A stretch of DNA of 64,000 bases from Bacteroides clarus YIT 12056 (GTDB lineage Bacteria; Bacteroidota; Bacteroidia; Bacteroidales; Bacteroidaceae), in the NCBI RefSeq assembly GCF_900129655.1, contig NZ_FQWK01000001.1:496001-560000 (forward strand). Direction: 5' to 3'. The position numbers were made by a program, and so were the translations under genes. Positions 34,918 to 43,486 of the stretch are shown piece by piece; position 1 is the stretch's first letter; each line of letters starts with the position of its first letter. The notes beneath the pieces were generated by a model. That model ran no database searches, was not told the DNA's origin, and saw nothing but the letters and a program-made list of their open reading frames with translations.

Positions 34918-36993
34918 TTATGAGGGGAATTGTCGTTGTTTGTCCCTCAAGTATTCGTAGAAAGTATATTGCGACCGTATCTTCTCCTTTTGCGGACGGG
35001 CTGATTTCCAACGGTTATGCAGGCGGTCGTCCACAAAACAGGCCTTGCGCTTGTCCGATAGCTGAATGGAGAGCATATCAGACAGCTCCCGTTTCAAGTC
35101 CGGGTCTAAGATGGGAGTTACGGCTTCGATGCGGCGGTATAGGTTGCGGCGCATCCAGTCCGGTGAGCCGAGAAAGAGTTTCGGTTTTCCGCCATTCCCG
35201 AAGTACCATACGCGGGCATGCTCGAGGAAAGTGTCTACGATACGTGTTACACGGATGTTACGGCTGAATTTCCGTCCGGGAATCAGGCAGCAGATACCCC
35301 GTACGATAAGGTCTGTCTTGACTCCCGCCTGCGAAGCCTCGTACAGCCGCTCTATCATGGCGGGGTCTTGCAGGGCGTTCATTTTGAGGATAATCCTTCC
35401 CTGCTTTCCGCTTTTTGCCAGTTCTATCTCATGGTCGATGAGGCGGTTCAGTTCGGGTATCAGATTGAAACGCGCTACCAGCAGACGGTGGAATACGGGA
35501 TTTTCCTTACCCTGGAAAGTGCGGAACAGGTTGTGCAAGTCGTTTACGAGTACCGGGTTGCAGGTGAACAGGCCGGAGTCGGCATAGAGCGTGGCTGTCT
35601 TCTCATTAAAGTTTCCGGTACTTATATAGGCATAACTGGGCAGTTTGTGTCCTTGCCTGTCGCGGCGCAGCACAAGGGCTACTTTGGCATGTACCTTCAG
35701 TCCGGGCAGGCTGAACAGGATATTGATGCCGGCTGCTTTCATCATCTCGGCGGTTGCCAGGTTGTTCTCCTCATCGAAGCGGGCTTTCAGCTCCACGAAA
35801 ACGGTTACTTTCTTGCCATTCTGCGCAGCGGCTATCAGGGTGTTGATAACGGCGGAGTTTTCCGCGACACGATACTGGGTGACCATAATTTCGCGTACGG
35901 TAGGCTCGTGTACGGCTTCGTACAGGAAATGGATGAAGTGCTCGAAAGAGTGGTAGGGATAGTGCAGCAGCAAATCCTTTTTCTCCACATACCGGAAGAT
36001 GGACTCCCGTTCGTCCAGGCAAGTCAGCTTCATGGGCTGGGGCTTGCGGATGGGGCGTACGGCACTGTTCGGGTTGGGCAGATGCCGCAGGTCTTCCATG
36101 TTGAGGTGCTTGTCGCCGGGTACCAGCTCTTGACGGTTGATGCGGAAAGCGTCTACCAGAAAGTCCAGAAAATCGTCGGGCATGGCACGGTCGTATACAA
36201 AACGGCAGACTGCTCCTATCTTGCGCTTTTTAACCTTACTCTTTACCTGCTCTATAATCTCGGATGTATTGGCCGATTCATCTATCAGTATATCCGCATC
36301 CCGTGAAATCTTGATGCAATAACTGCTGTCTACGTCATAACCGGGAAAAATCGTATCGATATTGGCCTTGATAATGTCCTCGATGAACATCAGGTAATAG
36401 TTCTTTTCATGCTTGGGCAGCTCAATGAAGCGGGGCACTTTACTGTAGGGCAGCTTCATGACGAAGTATTGTATACGGTTGGGATCGTCCGAGGGCACAC
36501 CTTTTAAATAGAGGCGTACGGCCAGATACAGACGGTTGTCGCGCAAGAATGATATGACTTTGTCCTTGCTGACGGGCACGGGAGTGAGATATGGAAAGAT
36601 TTCTTCCCGGAAGAAGCGTCTCAGGAATTCTTTATGGAAAGGCTCTACGTTGCGGCTCTGATAAAAAATGATGTGCTGTTGCCGCAGTGCGGGCAGTATC
36701 TTCTGTTCATAGATGCGGATACGCTCTTCCAGCTGGCGGTTTACTTCCTCGTTGATTTCGGCTACCAGCTGCATGGCAGACTGTACGCTCTCTTCATCGC
36801 TATGCGCGGCGCCGGTGGCGATGGCCTTATGGTCGGCTACACGTATTTTGTAGAACTCTTCCAGGTTGGACGAGTATATGGATATAAAGTTGATGCGCTC
36901 GTACAGCGGCAGTGTGTCGTCTTCTGCTTCCAGGAGTACCCGGTAGTTGAATGACAGCCAACTGATGTCGCGCTTGAAATATCTGCTCTCCAT
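34918..36993 (-). CDS. ppk1: Polyphosphate kinase 1
   Basis: The start is set at the ATG at 36991-36993 (MESRYFKRDISWLSFN), because the -7 box at 37012-37019 lies between it and the longer start at 37014. The 691-residue protein has the PPK1 N-terminal domain (RDISWLSFNYRVL, SSNLEEFYKIRV), the head domain and two phospholipase-D-like catalytic domains containing GLKVHAKVAL (the conserved His-Lys region where the enzyme is autophosphorylated) and YISTGNFNEKTATLYAD. It makes polyphosphate from ATP reversibly and sits at the inner membrane or cytosol. No exopolyphosphatase gene is adjacent. Length is normal for the family. Confidence 0.95.
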   Translation of the reverse strand: MESRYFKRDISWLSFNYRVLLEAEDDTLPLYERINFISIYSSNLEEFYKIRVADHKAIATGAAHSDEESVQSAMQLVAEINEEVNRQLEERIRIYEQKILPALRQQHIIFYQSRNVEPFHKEFLRRFFREEIFPYLTPVPVSKDKVISFLRDNRLYLAVRLYLKGVPSDDPNRIQYFVMKLPYSKVPRFIELPKHEKNYYLMFIEDIIKANIDTIFPGYDVDSSYCIKISRDADILIDESANTSEIIEQVKSKVKKRKIGAVCRFVYDRAMPDDFLDFLVDAFRINRQELVPGDKHLNMEDLRHLPNPNSAVRPIRKPQPMKLTCLDERESIFRYVEKKDLLLHYPYHSFEHFIHFLYEAVHEPTVREIMVTQYRVAENSAVINTLIAAAQNGKKVTVFVELKARFDEENNLATAEMMKAAGINILFSLPGLKVHAKVALVLRRDRQGHKLPSYAYISTGNFNEKTATLYADSGLFTCNPVLVNDLHNLFRTFQGKENPVFHRLLVARFNLIPELNRLIDHEIELAKSGKQGRIILKMNALQDPAMIERLYEASQAGVKTDLIVRGICCLIPGRKFSRNIRVTRIVDTFLEHARVWYFGNGGKPKLFLGSPDWMRRNLYRRIEAVTPILDPDLKRELSDMLSIQLSDKRKACFVDDRLHNRWKSARPQKEKIRSQYTFYEYLRDKQRQFPS

Positions 36994-37011
36994 AAGATTA
37001 GGTTTATTTTC

Positions 37012-37019
37012 CAAATATA
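37012..37019 (-). promoter_or_regulatory. -7 box of ppk1
   Basis: The minus strand reads TATATTTG, 18 bp before the chosen ppk1 start. Only 2 bp separate it from the opposing -7 box at 37022-37029. Confidence 0.55.
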
Positions 37020-37021
37020 GC

Positions 37022-37029
37022 TACCTTTG
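37022..37029 (+). promoter_or_regulatory. -7 box of the YfcE-like phosphoesterase gene
   Basis: TACCTTTG on the plus strand, 20 bp upstream of the ATG at 37050; nearly back to back with the ppk1 promoter. Confidence 0.6.
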
Positions 37030-37049
37030 CAGATATAAACAAAGGAAAG

Positions 37050-37541
37050 ATGACAAAAGTTGGTTTACTGTCGGATACGCACGGATATTGGGATGAGAAG
37101 TACTTGCAATACTTCGAGCCGTGTGACGAAATATGGCATGCGGGTGATATCGGTACATTGGAAGTTGCGCGGAAACTGGCGGCTTTCCGTCCGTTTCGCG
37201 CGGTGTACGGCAACATAGACGGGCAAGACCTGCGTCAGCTTTATCCCCAGGTGCTCCGTTTTACGGTAGACGGTGCCGAGGTGCTGATGAAACATATCGG
37301 CGGTTATCCCGGCAAGTACGATCCGTCCGTACAGGGAAGCATTCTGGTACGTCCGCCCAAGCTGTTCGTCAGCGGGCATTCGCACATATTAAAGGTGAAG
37401 TTCGACAAGACACTGGGTATGCTTCATATAAACCCCGGTGCGGCAGGTATTTACGGTTTTCACAAGGTGCGTACGATGGTGCGTTTCGTTATAGACGGCG
37501 GTGTGTTTAAAGACCTTGAAGTCATAGAGCTTGCAGGCTGA
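37050..37541 (+). CDS. YfcE/MJ0936-family metallophosphodiesterase
   Basis: The 163-residue soluble protein carries the calcineurin-like metal-binding motifs: LSDTHGYW (D9, H11), HAGDIG, GNIDG (GNxD type), SGHSH and the INPGAAGIYG loop near the end. The short length and the NPG motif mark the YfcE/MJ0936 group of small phosphodiesterases, whose natural substrates are mostly unknown. It is divergent from ppk1 and shares its promoter region, but a role in polyphosphate metabolism is not implied by the motifs. Nothing is odd about length or codon use. Confidence 0.88.
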   Translation: MTKVGLLSDTHGYWDEKYLQYFEPCDEIWHAGDIGTLEVARKLAAFRPFRAVYGNIDGQDLRQLYPQVLRFTVDGAEVLMKHIGGYPGKYDPSVQGSILVRPPKLFVSGHSHILKVKFDKTLGMLHINPGAAGIYGFHKVRTMVRFVIDGGVFKDLEVIELAG

Positions 37542-37613
37542 GAGCTTTTAAACAAATATTGATACATTAGGAAAATAAATATTGCAGTTAAGAGTTTTGT
37601 CAATTAAAAAAAT

Positions 37614-37621
37614 TACCTTTG
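37614..37621 (+). promoter_or_regulatory. -7 box of the DUF262 restriction gene
   Basis: TACCTTTG, 21 bp before the ATG at 37643; the gene has its own promoter. Confidence 0.55.
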
Positions 37622-37642
37622 TGAGGTAATAACTGATTTATT

Positions 37643-39319
37643 ATGAAAGGAATACAGAATACTACAACGAGTAATTTTGGTTCATTAATTGGTAATGGGC
37701 GTAGATATATAGTACCTAAATTTCAAAGAGATTACTCTTGGGATAGTGAGCAATGGGATGATTTATGGGTTGATATTGATAAGATGATATTGGAAAATGG
37801 AGATCACTATATGGGGTATTTAGTATTACAAACTACAAATAGTAAGGAATATCTCATTATTGATGGTCAACAACGTTTTACTACGATTACTCTTATCATT
37901 CTTGCCGCAATTAAATCGATACAAAAACTTATAGATAGGGGAGAAGATGTAGAAGAAAATGAAAAGCGAAAACAAAGCCTACTCAATACATATATCGGAA
38001 ATATAGATCCGGTTACTTTGGAATATGATAATCTTCTTGTATTGAACAGAAATAATAATGGGTATTACAAAGAATATATAGTGAAGCTTGGGGATCTTAG
38101 AACGAGAAATACCTCATCAACAGAAAAATTGATGAAACAATGTTTTGAATGGTATGAACGTGAACTGAGCAGTAAGTTTAATAGCGGAAGGGAATATGCA
38201 CAATTTATCACTACTCTTGTAGATAATTTGTTTTTTACAATTATTACAGTGAATGATGAAATGAATGCATTTAGGGTATTTGAGACATTGAATGCTCGAG
38301 GTGTCCAATTATCTTCATCAGATTTACTGAAAAACTATTTATTTTCTTTAGTCGATACTAATGTACAACATCCGGGGCGGCTAGATACCCTTGAAGATAA
38401 ATGGTCTATACTTACTAAAAATATAAGGGCCGAGAAACTTCCTGATTTTGTGCGTTATTATTGGAATTCTAAAAATAAAACAGTCAGGGCAAATGATTTA
38501 TTTAAAGCTATTCGAAATGATATAAAGACTGATATACAGGTCTTTGAAATCATCAATGATATGATAGTTTATAGTGATATTTACATGGCGTTAAAAGATC
38601 ATACTGATGAATATTGGGAAGGAAATCAAAGTATCTGTCATCAAGTTGAACTTTTGAATATGTTTGGTTTAAAGCAACCTTACTCTTTACTGATGGCTGC
38701 GAAGATTAATTTGTCAGAGAATTTATTTATTGAAGTATTAAAGGATGTTACGATTTTAGGCTTTAGATATAATGTTATCTGTGGTAAAAATCCGAATGAC
38801 ATTGAACGAGTATTTAATGAAATTGCTATCAAAATAACCAAAGAAAAGAGTTATCCTAAATCTTTATTAAAGAAAATCTATGTTGATGATCAAGAGTTCG
38901 TTGGTATGTTTAATACTAAAAGTATGGTCAACAACTCTCGCAATAATAGAATCGTTAAATATATATTGGGCAAATTGAATAAGTATAATGGTGGTCAGCG
39001 AGAAGTTGATTTATATAGTGAGGTGGATACTATAGAACATATCTTGCCACAAAATCCAAGTGAAAATTGGCAAATAGATGAAGAATCCGCTGAACAATTA
39101 GTGTATAGATTAGGAAATCAATGTTTACTTGAAAAAAGTTTAAATAAAAACTTAGGTAATTCTGAATATAGTGTAAAAAAAGAGATTTATAGAGAATCGT
39201 CTTTTAAAGATACCAAAGACATTGCTGAAAATTATGACCAATGGGATAAAAATGCAATTAATAGTCGTCAAAGTAAGATGGGAAGAAGTGCCAAAGCCAT
39301 TTGGAAAATAGATTTTTAG
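37643..39319 (+). CDS. DUF262-DUF1524 protein, GmrSD-like type IV restriction endonuclease
   Basis: The 558-residue protein has an N-terminal DUF262 (GmrS/ParB-like) domain with PKFQRDYSW (25-33) and IIDGQQRFTT (72-81), the NTP-hydrolysis motif region, a helical middle (FRVFETLNARGVQLSSSDLLKNYLF), and a C-terminal DUF1524 HNH-type nuclease motif EHILPQN (about 464-470). Fused GmrSD enzymes cleave DNA carrying modified cytosine, such as phage glucosylated hydroxymethylcytosine, in an NTP-dependent way. The gene is clearly more AT-rich than its neighbours and stands alone, with no methyltransferase, as expected for a modification-dependent system acquired by transfer. The specific target modification is unknown. 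Confidence 0.85.
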   Translation: MKGIQNTTTSNFGSLIGNGRRYIVPKFQRDYSWDSEQWDDLWVDIDKMILENGDHYMGYLVLQTTNSKEYLIIDGQQRFTTITLIILAAIKSIQKLIDRGEDVEENEKRKQSLLNTYIGNIDPVTLEYDNLLVLNRNNNGYYKEYIVKLGDLRTRNTSSTEKLMKQCFEWYERELSSKFNSGREYAQFITTLVDNLFFTIITVNDEMNAFRVFETLNARGVQLSSSDLLKNYLFSLVDTNVQHPGRLDTLEDKWSILTKNIRAEKLPDFVRYYWNSKNKTVRANDLFKAIRNDIKTDIQVFEIINDMIVYSDIYMALKDHTDEYWEGNQSICHQVELLNMFGLKQPYSLLMAAKINLSENLFIEVLKDVTILGFRYNVICGKNPNDIERVFNEIAIKITKEKSYPKSLLKKIYVDDQEFVGMFNTKSMVNNSRNNRIVKYILGKLNKYNGGQREVDLYSEVDTIEHILPQNPSENWQIDEESAEQLVYRLGNQCLLEKSLNKNLGNSEYSVKKEIYRESSFKDTKDIAENYDQWDKNAINSRQSKMGRSAKAIWKIDF

Positions 39320-39446
39320 GTTTCAATTTGGGTAGGTCTTATTTTTTTTAGATATTTGCACCTTGAATAGCAACGAGAGCCGTGGGGCATTGTCCTCCTT
39401 CTTATTTTATTCTACATTTGAAGTCAATCCAATAAAGAACTGAAAT

Positions 39447-40319
39447 ATGAAAGGAATTATTCTTGCAGGTGGCAGCGCCACTCGTCTCTATCCATTGTCC
39501 AAGGCTATCTCCAAGCAGATTATGCCTGTCTACGACAAGCCCATGATTTACTACCCCCTTTCCACTTTGATGCTGGCGGGAATACGTGAAGTGCTGATTA
39601 TCTCCACTCCGCGCGACTTACCCATGTTTCGCGATTTGTTAGGAACGGGCGAGGAGCTTGGCATGTCTTTTTCTTATAAGGTACAGGAGAATCCCAACGG
39701 ATTGGCACAGGCCTTTGTGCTTGGAGCGGAGTTTCTGAACGGTGAGCCGGGATGCCTTATTCTGGGTGACAATATGTTCTATGGTCAGGGCTTTTCCGCC
39801 ATGTTGAAGCGTGCCGCTTCCATCGAGAAAGGCGCGTGTATCTTCGGTTATTATGTAAAAGACCCGCGTGCGTATGGCGTGGTGGAGTTCGATGCCGACG
39901 GTAAGGCCATTTCTTTGGAAGAGAAGCCTGCACAGCCCAAGAGCAATTATGCGGTTCCTGGTTTATACTTCTATGACTCCACAGTGACGGAAAAAGCCGC
40001 CGCTTTGAAACCGTCTGCCCGCGGTGAATATGAAATTACCGACCTCAACCGTCTTTATCTGGAAGAAGGTACATTGAAAGTAGAGCTTTTCGGCCGTGGC
40101 TTCGCCTGGCTTGATACGGGTAACTGTGACAGTCTGCTCGAAGCCAGCAATTTCGTTGCTACCATACAGAACCGTCAGGGATTCCGTGTGAGCTGTATCG
40201 AGGAGATAGCATGGCGCAAAGGATGGATAGATGTAGACCAGCTCCATCGCCTCGGTGAACAACTGGGCAAGACGGAATATGGCAAGTATTTGATGGAACT
40301 TGCGGACTCGTACCGCTGA
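39447..40319 (+). CDS. rfbA: Glucose-1-phosphate thymidylyltransferase
   Basis: The 290-residue enzyme opens with [17 protein letters not shown] and has [26 protein letters not shown] and [13 protein letters not shown], all diagnostic of RfbA/RmlA. It makes dTDP-glucose from dTTP and glucose-1-phosphate, the first step to dTDP-rhamnose and related deoxysugars of surface polysaccharides. rfbB follows after 54 bp; rfbC and rfbD are not in the window, so the final sugar is unknown. The upstream gap (39320-39446) has only a weak match to a promoter. Confidence 0.97.
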   Translation: MKGIILAGGSATRLYPLSKAISKQIMPVYDKPMIYYPLSTLMLAGIREVLIISTPRDLPMFRDLLGTGEELGMSFSYKVQENPNGLAQAFVLGAEFLNGEPGCLILGDNMFYGQGFSAMLKRAASIEKGACIFGYYVKDPRAYGVVEFDADGKAISLEEKPAQPKSNYAVPGLYFYDSTVTEKAAALKPSARGEYEITDLNRLYLEEGTLKVELFGRGFAWLDTGNCDSLLEASNFVATIQNRQGFRVSCIEEIAWRKGWIDVDQLHRLGEQLGKTEYGKYLMELADSYR

Positions 40320-40373
40320 CAAGAAGCATGTGACTTCTCTATTTCTTAATTTTTAATTCTCAATTTTTAATTT

Positions 40374-41513
40374 ATGAAGACTTATCTTGTAACCGGCGCT
40401 GCCGGATTTATCGGAGCTAATTATATAAAGTATATTCTGGCGAAGCACGATGATATAAGAGTTGTGATATTGGACGCCTTGACTTACGCCGGAAATCTGG
40501 GTACTGTTGCCAAAGATATTGATGATGAACGTTGTTTTTTCGTTAAAGGCGATATCTGCGACCGCATTCTTGCCGACGAACTGTTTGCGAAATATAAATT
40601 CGATTATGTGGTGAACTTTGCAGCAGAAAGCCATGTAGACCGCAGTATCGAGAATCCTCAGCTTTTCCTTATGACTAATATTCTGGGTACTCAGAATCTG
40701 CTGGATGCCGCTCGTCGTGCGTGGGTAACGGGAAAGGACGAATCCGGTTATCCTACCTGGCGTAACGGAGTGCGCTATCACCAGGTGTCTACTGACGAAG
40801 TTTACGGCTCGCTGGGAGCGGAAGGTTTCTTCACGGAGAATACGCCGCTGTGTCCGCATAGCCCGTACAGTGCGTCTAAGACCAGTGCCGATATGGTGGT
40901 GATGGCCTATCATGATACCTATAAAATGCCGGTTACCATTACCCGCTGTTCCAATAACTACGGCCCGTATCACTTCCCGGAAAAACTGATTCCGTTGATT
41001 ATAAAGAATATCCTCGAAGGTAAGAGTCTTCCGGTATACGGTGACGGCAGCAATGTACGTGACTGGCTGTACGTGGAAGACCATTGCAAAGCCATCGACC
41101 TCGTTGTGCGCAAAGGCGTAGAGGGTGAGGTTTATAATGTAGGCGGCCATAACGAAAAGACCAATCTGGAGATTGTGAAACTGACTATCGCCACTATCCG
41201 CCGTCTGATGGAAGAAGAACCGAAATATCGCGCAGTCTTGAAAAAACAAGTGAAAGACGCCGACGGACAGATTGACATCAGCTGGATAAACGAAGAGTTG
41301 ATAACGTTCGTGAAAGACCGTTTAGGTCACGACCAGCGTTATGCCATCGACCCCACCAAGATAACGAACGCCTTAGGCTGGTATCCCGAAACAAAATTTG
41401 AAGTCGGTATCGTTAAGACCATCGAATGGTATCTGAATAATCAGGACTGGGTGGAAGAGGTGACCAGCGGCGATTATCAGAAGTACTACGAAAGAATGTA
41501 CGGAAAGAAATAA
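40374..41513 (+). CDS. rfbB: dTDP-glucose 4,6-dehydratase
   Basis: The 379-residue short-chain dehydrogenase/reductase has the NAD motif TGAAGFIGANY (7-17), the catalytic STDEVYGSLG segment and the YSASK motif (Tyr/Lys pair). It converts dTDP-glucose to dTDP-4-keto-6-deoxyglucose and works directly after RfbA. It is slightly longer than E. coli RfbB because of an insertion around TGKDESGYPTWRNG (near 120-135). It ends only 3 bp before the convergent menA stop codon, and its likely terminator lies inside menA. Confidence 0.97.
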   Translation: MKTYLVTGAAGFIGANYIKYILAKHDDIRVVILDALTYAGNLGTVAKDIDDERCFFVKGDICDRILADELFAKYKFDYVVNFAAESHVDRSIENPQLFLMTNILGTQNLLDAARRAWVTGKDESGYPTWRNGVRYHQVSTDEVYGSLGAEGFFTENTPLCPHSPYSASKTSADMVVMAYHDTYKMPVTITRCSNNYGPYHFPEKLIPLIIKNILEGKSLPVYGDGSNVRDWLYVEDHCKAIDLVVRKGVEGEVYNVGGHNEKTNLEIVKLTIATIRRLMEEEPKYRAVLKKQVKDADGQIDISWINEELITFVKDRLGHDQRYAIDPTKITNALGWYPETKFEVGIVKTIEWYLNNQDWVEEVTSGDYQKYYERMYGKK

Positions 41514-41516
41514 TAG

Positions 41517-42428
41517 TTACTGAATAAAGGCAAGGCTCAGCAGCAGGCCAAAGAACAGCATATTACGTGAGGTCTCACCTAATATGCTGTTCAGTTTTTT
41601 ACCGCTTCGTATTGCTGCCATTTTACGCCATGTCAGTACGTGCAGGTACAGGTAGACACAGGGAGCCCAAATGAAGGCAAGCGGTTCTATTTTATCGTTG
41701 TAAACAAACCACAGGCTGAGCAAGGCGGCTGCTATGCCTAATCCCAGATACAGGTAACGGCCGAAAGGTTCGCCGAAGCGGACAATCAGTGTGCGCTTGC
41801 CGCTGAGAGCATCCTGTTCCCGGTCGCGGTAGTTGTTTACGACCAGTAAGGTGTCTATTACCAGGCCGCAGATGAGCGAGGCTACCCATACGTCGGCCGT
41901 AATGATATGGGCCTGTACGTAGTAAGTTCCGCCTACGGGGATGAAGCCGAAGAAAACCAATACGAGTAGGTCGCCCCATCCTTGATAGGAGAGGATGGTG
42001 GTATATAAGAATGCGAATATTACGCAGAGCAGCCCTAACAGTATCAGTTCCCAGCCGCCGTGGGGTAAGCGTCCCCAACATTGTTGCAGCAGGGCGCAAC
42101 CCATGAGGCAGGAGAATATAAGCGTTCCTGCTATTCCCCGTTTCATGGCTATGGGGGTAATCCAGCCCTGTGCACAGGCGCGTTCAGGGCCGAGGCGGTC
42201 TGCACGGTCGCTGCCTTTCAGATAATCGTAAAGGTCGTTGATAAAGTTGGCGGCAATCTGCATGCCGCAGGCGAACAATACGCATAGCAGTGCCGGTATG
42301 ATGTCGAATTTTCCATCGGCGAATGCCAGGGAAGAGCCTATCAGTACGGGAATGACGGCTCCCGTCAATGTCTTGGGACGGGCGGCGAGTATCCATGCGT
42401 AGAACGAGTTGGTCGTTATTGCTTTCAT
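41517..42428 (-). CDS. menA: 1,4-dihydroxy-2-naphthoate polyprenyltransferase
   Basis: The 303-residue integral membrane protein of the UbiA superfamily has eight to nine helices. The first prenyl-diphosphate/Mg motif is NFINDLYDYLKGSD (about 62-75) and the second is NNYRDREQD (about 193-201). Opening residues AWILAARPKTLTGAVIPVLIG are typical of MenA. It attaches the isoprenoid tail in menaquinone synthesis, needed for fumarate respiration. Its 3' coding sequence contains a long hairpin that probably terminates rfbAB transcripts. No other men genes are nearby. Confidence 0.93.
   Translation of the reverse strand: MKAITTNSFYAWILAARPKTLTGAVIPVLIGSSLAFADGKFDIIPALLCVLFACGMQIAANFINDLYDYLKGSDRADRLGPERACAQGWITPIAMKRGIAGTLIFSCLMGCALLQQCWGRLPHGGWELILLGLLCVIFAFLYTTILSYQGWGDLLVLVFFGFIPVGGTYYVQAHIITADVWVASLICGLVIDTLLVVNNYRDREQDALSGKRTLIVRFGEPFGRYLYLGLGIAAALLSLWFVYNDKIEPLAFIWAPCVYLYLHVLTWRKMAAIRSGKKLNSILGETSRNMLFFGLLLSLAFIQ
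41553..41600 (+). terminator. Intrinsic terminator for rfbAB embedded in the menA coding sequence
   Basis: Perfect 13-bp arms at 41553-41565 and 41580-41592 enclose a second stem GTGAG/CTCAC (41567-41571, 41574-41578); T6 follows at 41595-41600 on the plus strand. It lies 40 bp after the rfbB stop, wholly within the convergent menA gene. Confidence 0.75.
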
Positions 42429-42453
42429 GTTGTTCTTTTAGAAAGTTATACCA

Positions 42454-42461
42454 CAAAGATA
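42454..42461 (-). promoter_or_regulatory. -7 box of menA
   Basis: The minus strand reads TATCTTTG, 25 bp before the menA start. Confidence 0.55.
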
Positions 42462-42475
42462 GTTAAAGGATTTGT

Positions 42476-42483
42476 TATCTTTG
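42476..42483 (+). promoter_or_regulatory. -7 box of the lipoprotein phosphoesterase gene
   Basis: TATCTTTG on the plus strand, 52 bp before the ATG at 42536; it is divergent from the menA promoter 14 bp away. Confidence 0.55.
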
Positions 42484-42535
42484 CACTACTGTTCGGGTAA
42501 AATTATTCATTGTATCAAACAATAAAGATAAGTCC

Positions 42536-43468
42536 ATGGGTCAGGTGTTGTGTTATAGAGGGTGTAAGAGCCTGTTGTTTTTTTCTGTTTTGGGATTGCT
42601 GTTCTTTTCTTCGTGTCGGTCTACGCAGAGTTTTACCTCACCTCTCCCTGAAGAGTATTCCATTCGGATGTCCAAGTCTTCGGCATCCGGATATAAGAAT
42701 GTGAAGCGTGTCAGGAAGTATGAGTTTACACACCGTGATGTACCTGCCGCGTTCGACGGATGCAGGCTGGGGTTTGTTTCCGATTTGCATTACCGGAGTT
42801 TGCTGAAGGAGAAAGGATTGAGGGATATAACCCGCCTGCTGAATAATTTGCGTCTCGATGCTCTGCTGATAGGCGGTGATTTGCATGAAGGTTGTGAGTA
42901 TGTTCCGGATGTCATTGCGGCATTGGGAGTTGTGAAAACACCTTTGGGGACTTATGCTGTTCTTGGAAACAATGATTATGAAGCTTGTTATCATGATATC
43001 CTGAAGGAAATGGAACGTCAAGGTATTCACTTACTGGAGCATAAAGCCGATACTCTGAAACGAAACGGTGGGCGGATTGTGATAGCCGGAGTACGCAATC
43101 CTTTCAACCTCGGACAGAACGGGCAGTCGCCTACGCTTTCGCTCTCTCCCGATGACTTCGTTATATTGCTTTCGCATACTCCCGACTATGCCGAGGATGT
43201 TCCTGTTACCAATACCGACCTCGTGCTTGCCGGACATACGCATGGCGGACAGGTTACTTTATTCGGACTGTATGCTCCTGTCATTCCGTCTCGTTACGGG
43301 CAGCGTTTCCTTACCGGGTTGAGGTATAACTCAAATAATACGCCGATTATCATTACTAATGGTATCGGTACGTCCCGTAAGAACGTACGTTTGTTTGCGC
43401 CGAGCGAGGTGGTGGTGATAACGCTGCGGCGGTTTGTTAATATAGAACACACCATGCATTATGAGTGA
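42536..43468 (+). CDS. Calcineurin-like metallophosphoesterase, probable lipoprotein
   Basis: The 310-residue protein has an N-terminal hydrophobic segment with a possible lipid Cys27 (LLFFSSC-RST) and then the metallophosphoesterase motifs LGFVSDLHYRS, IGGDLHEG, LGNNDYE, LSHTPDY and LAGHTHGGQ. This is the YkuE/YaeI-like group that acts on phosphoester substrates at the membrane; some members of that group hydrolyse UDP-diacylglucosamine or other lipids, but the substrate here is unknown. The start at 42536 gives a short hydrophilic stretch before the signal; a later start would shorten the signal region. Confidence 0.82.
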   Translation: MGQVLCYRGCKSLLFFSVLGLLFFSSCRSTQSFTSPLPEEYSIRMSKSSASGYKNVKRVRKYEFTHRDVPAAFDGCRLGFVSDLHYRSLLKEKGLRDITRLLNNLRLDALLIGGDLHEGCEYVPDVIAALGVVKTPLGTYAVLGNNDYEACYHDILKEMERQGIHLLEHKADTLKRNGGRIVIAGVRNPFNLGQNGQSPTLSLSPDDFVILLSHTPDYAEDVPVTNTDLVLAGHTHGGQVTLFGLYAPVIPSRYGQRFLTGLRYNSNNTPIIITNGIGTSRKNVRLFAPSEVVVITLRRFVNIEHTMHYE

Positions 43469-43486
43469 ATACACGGTGTGTTTATT
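43446..43486. terminator. Bidirectional terminator overlapping two stop codons
   Basis: AACACACC (43446-43453) pairs with GGTGTGTT (43475-43482), followed by TTTATTT-type sequence. The stem includes the end of the phosphoesterase gene and reaches the stop of the convergent PCMD gene. Confidence 0.5.

Noticed and set aside
35218..36306. A 362-codon plus-strand open frame
   Set aside because: It is antisense to ppk1 and lacks any recognisable motif; the ppk1 reading has full family motifs.
40353..41249. A 298-codon minus-strand frame
   Set aside because: Antisense to rfbB, which has complete SDR motifs.
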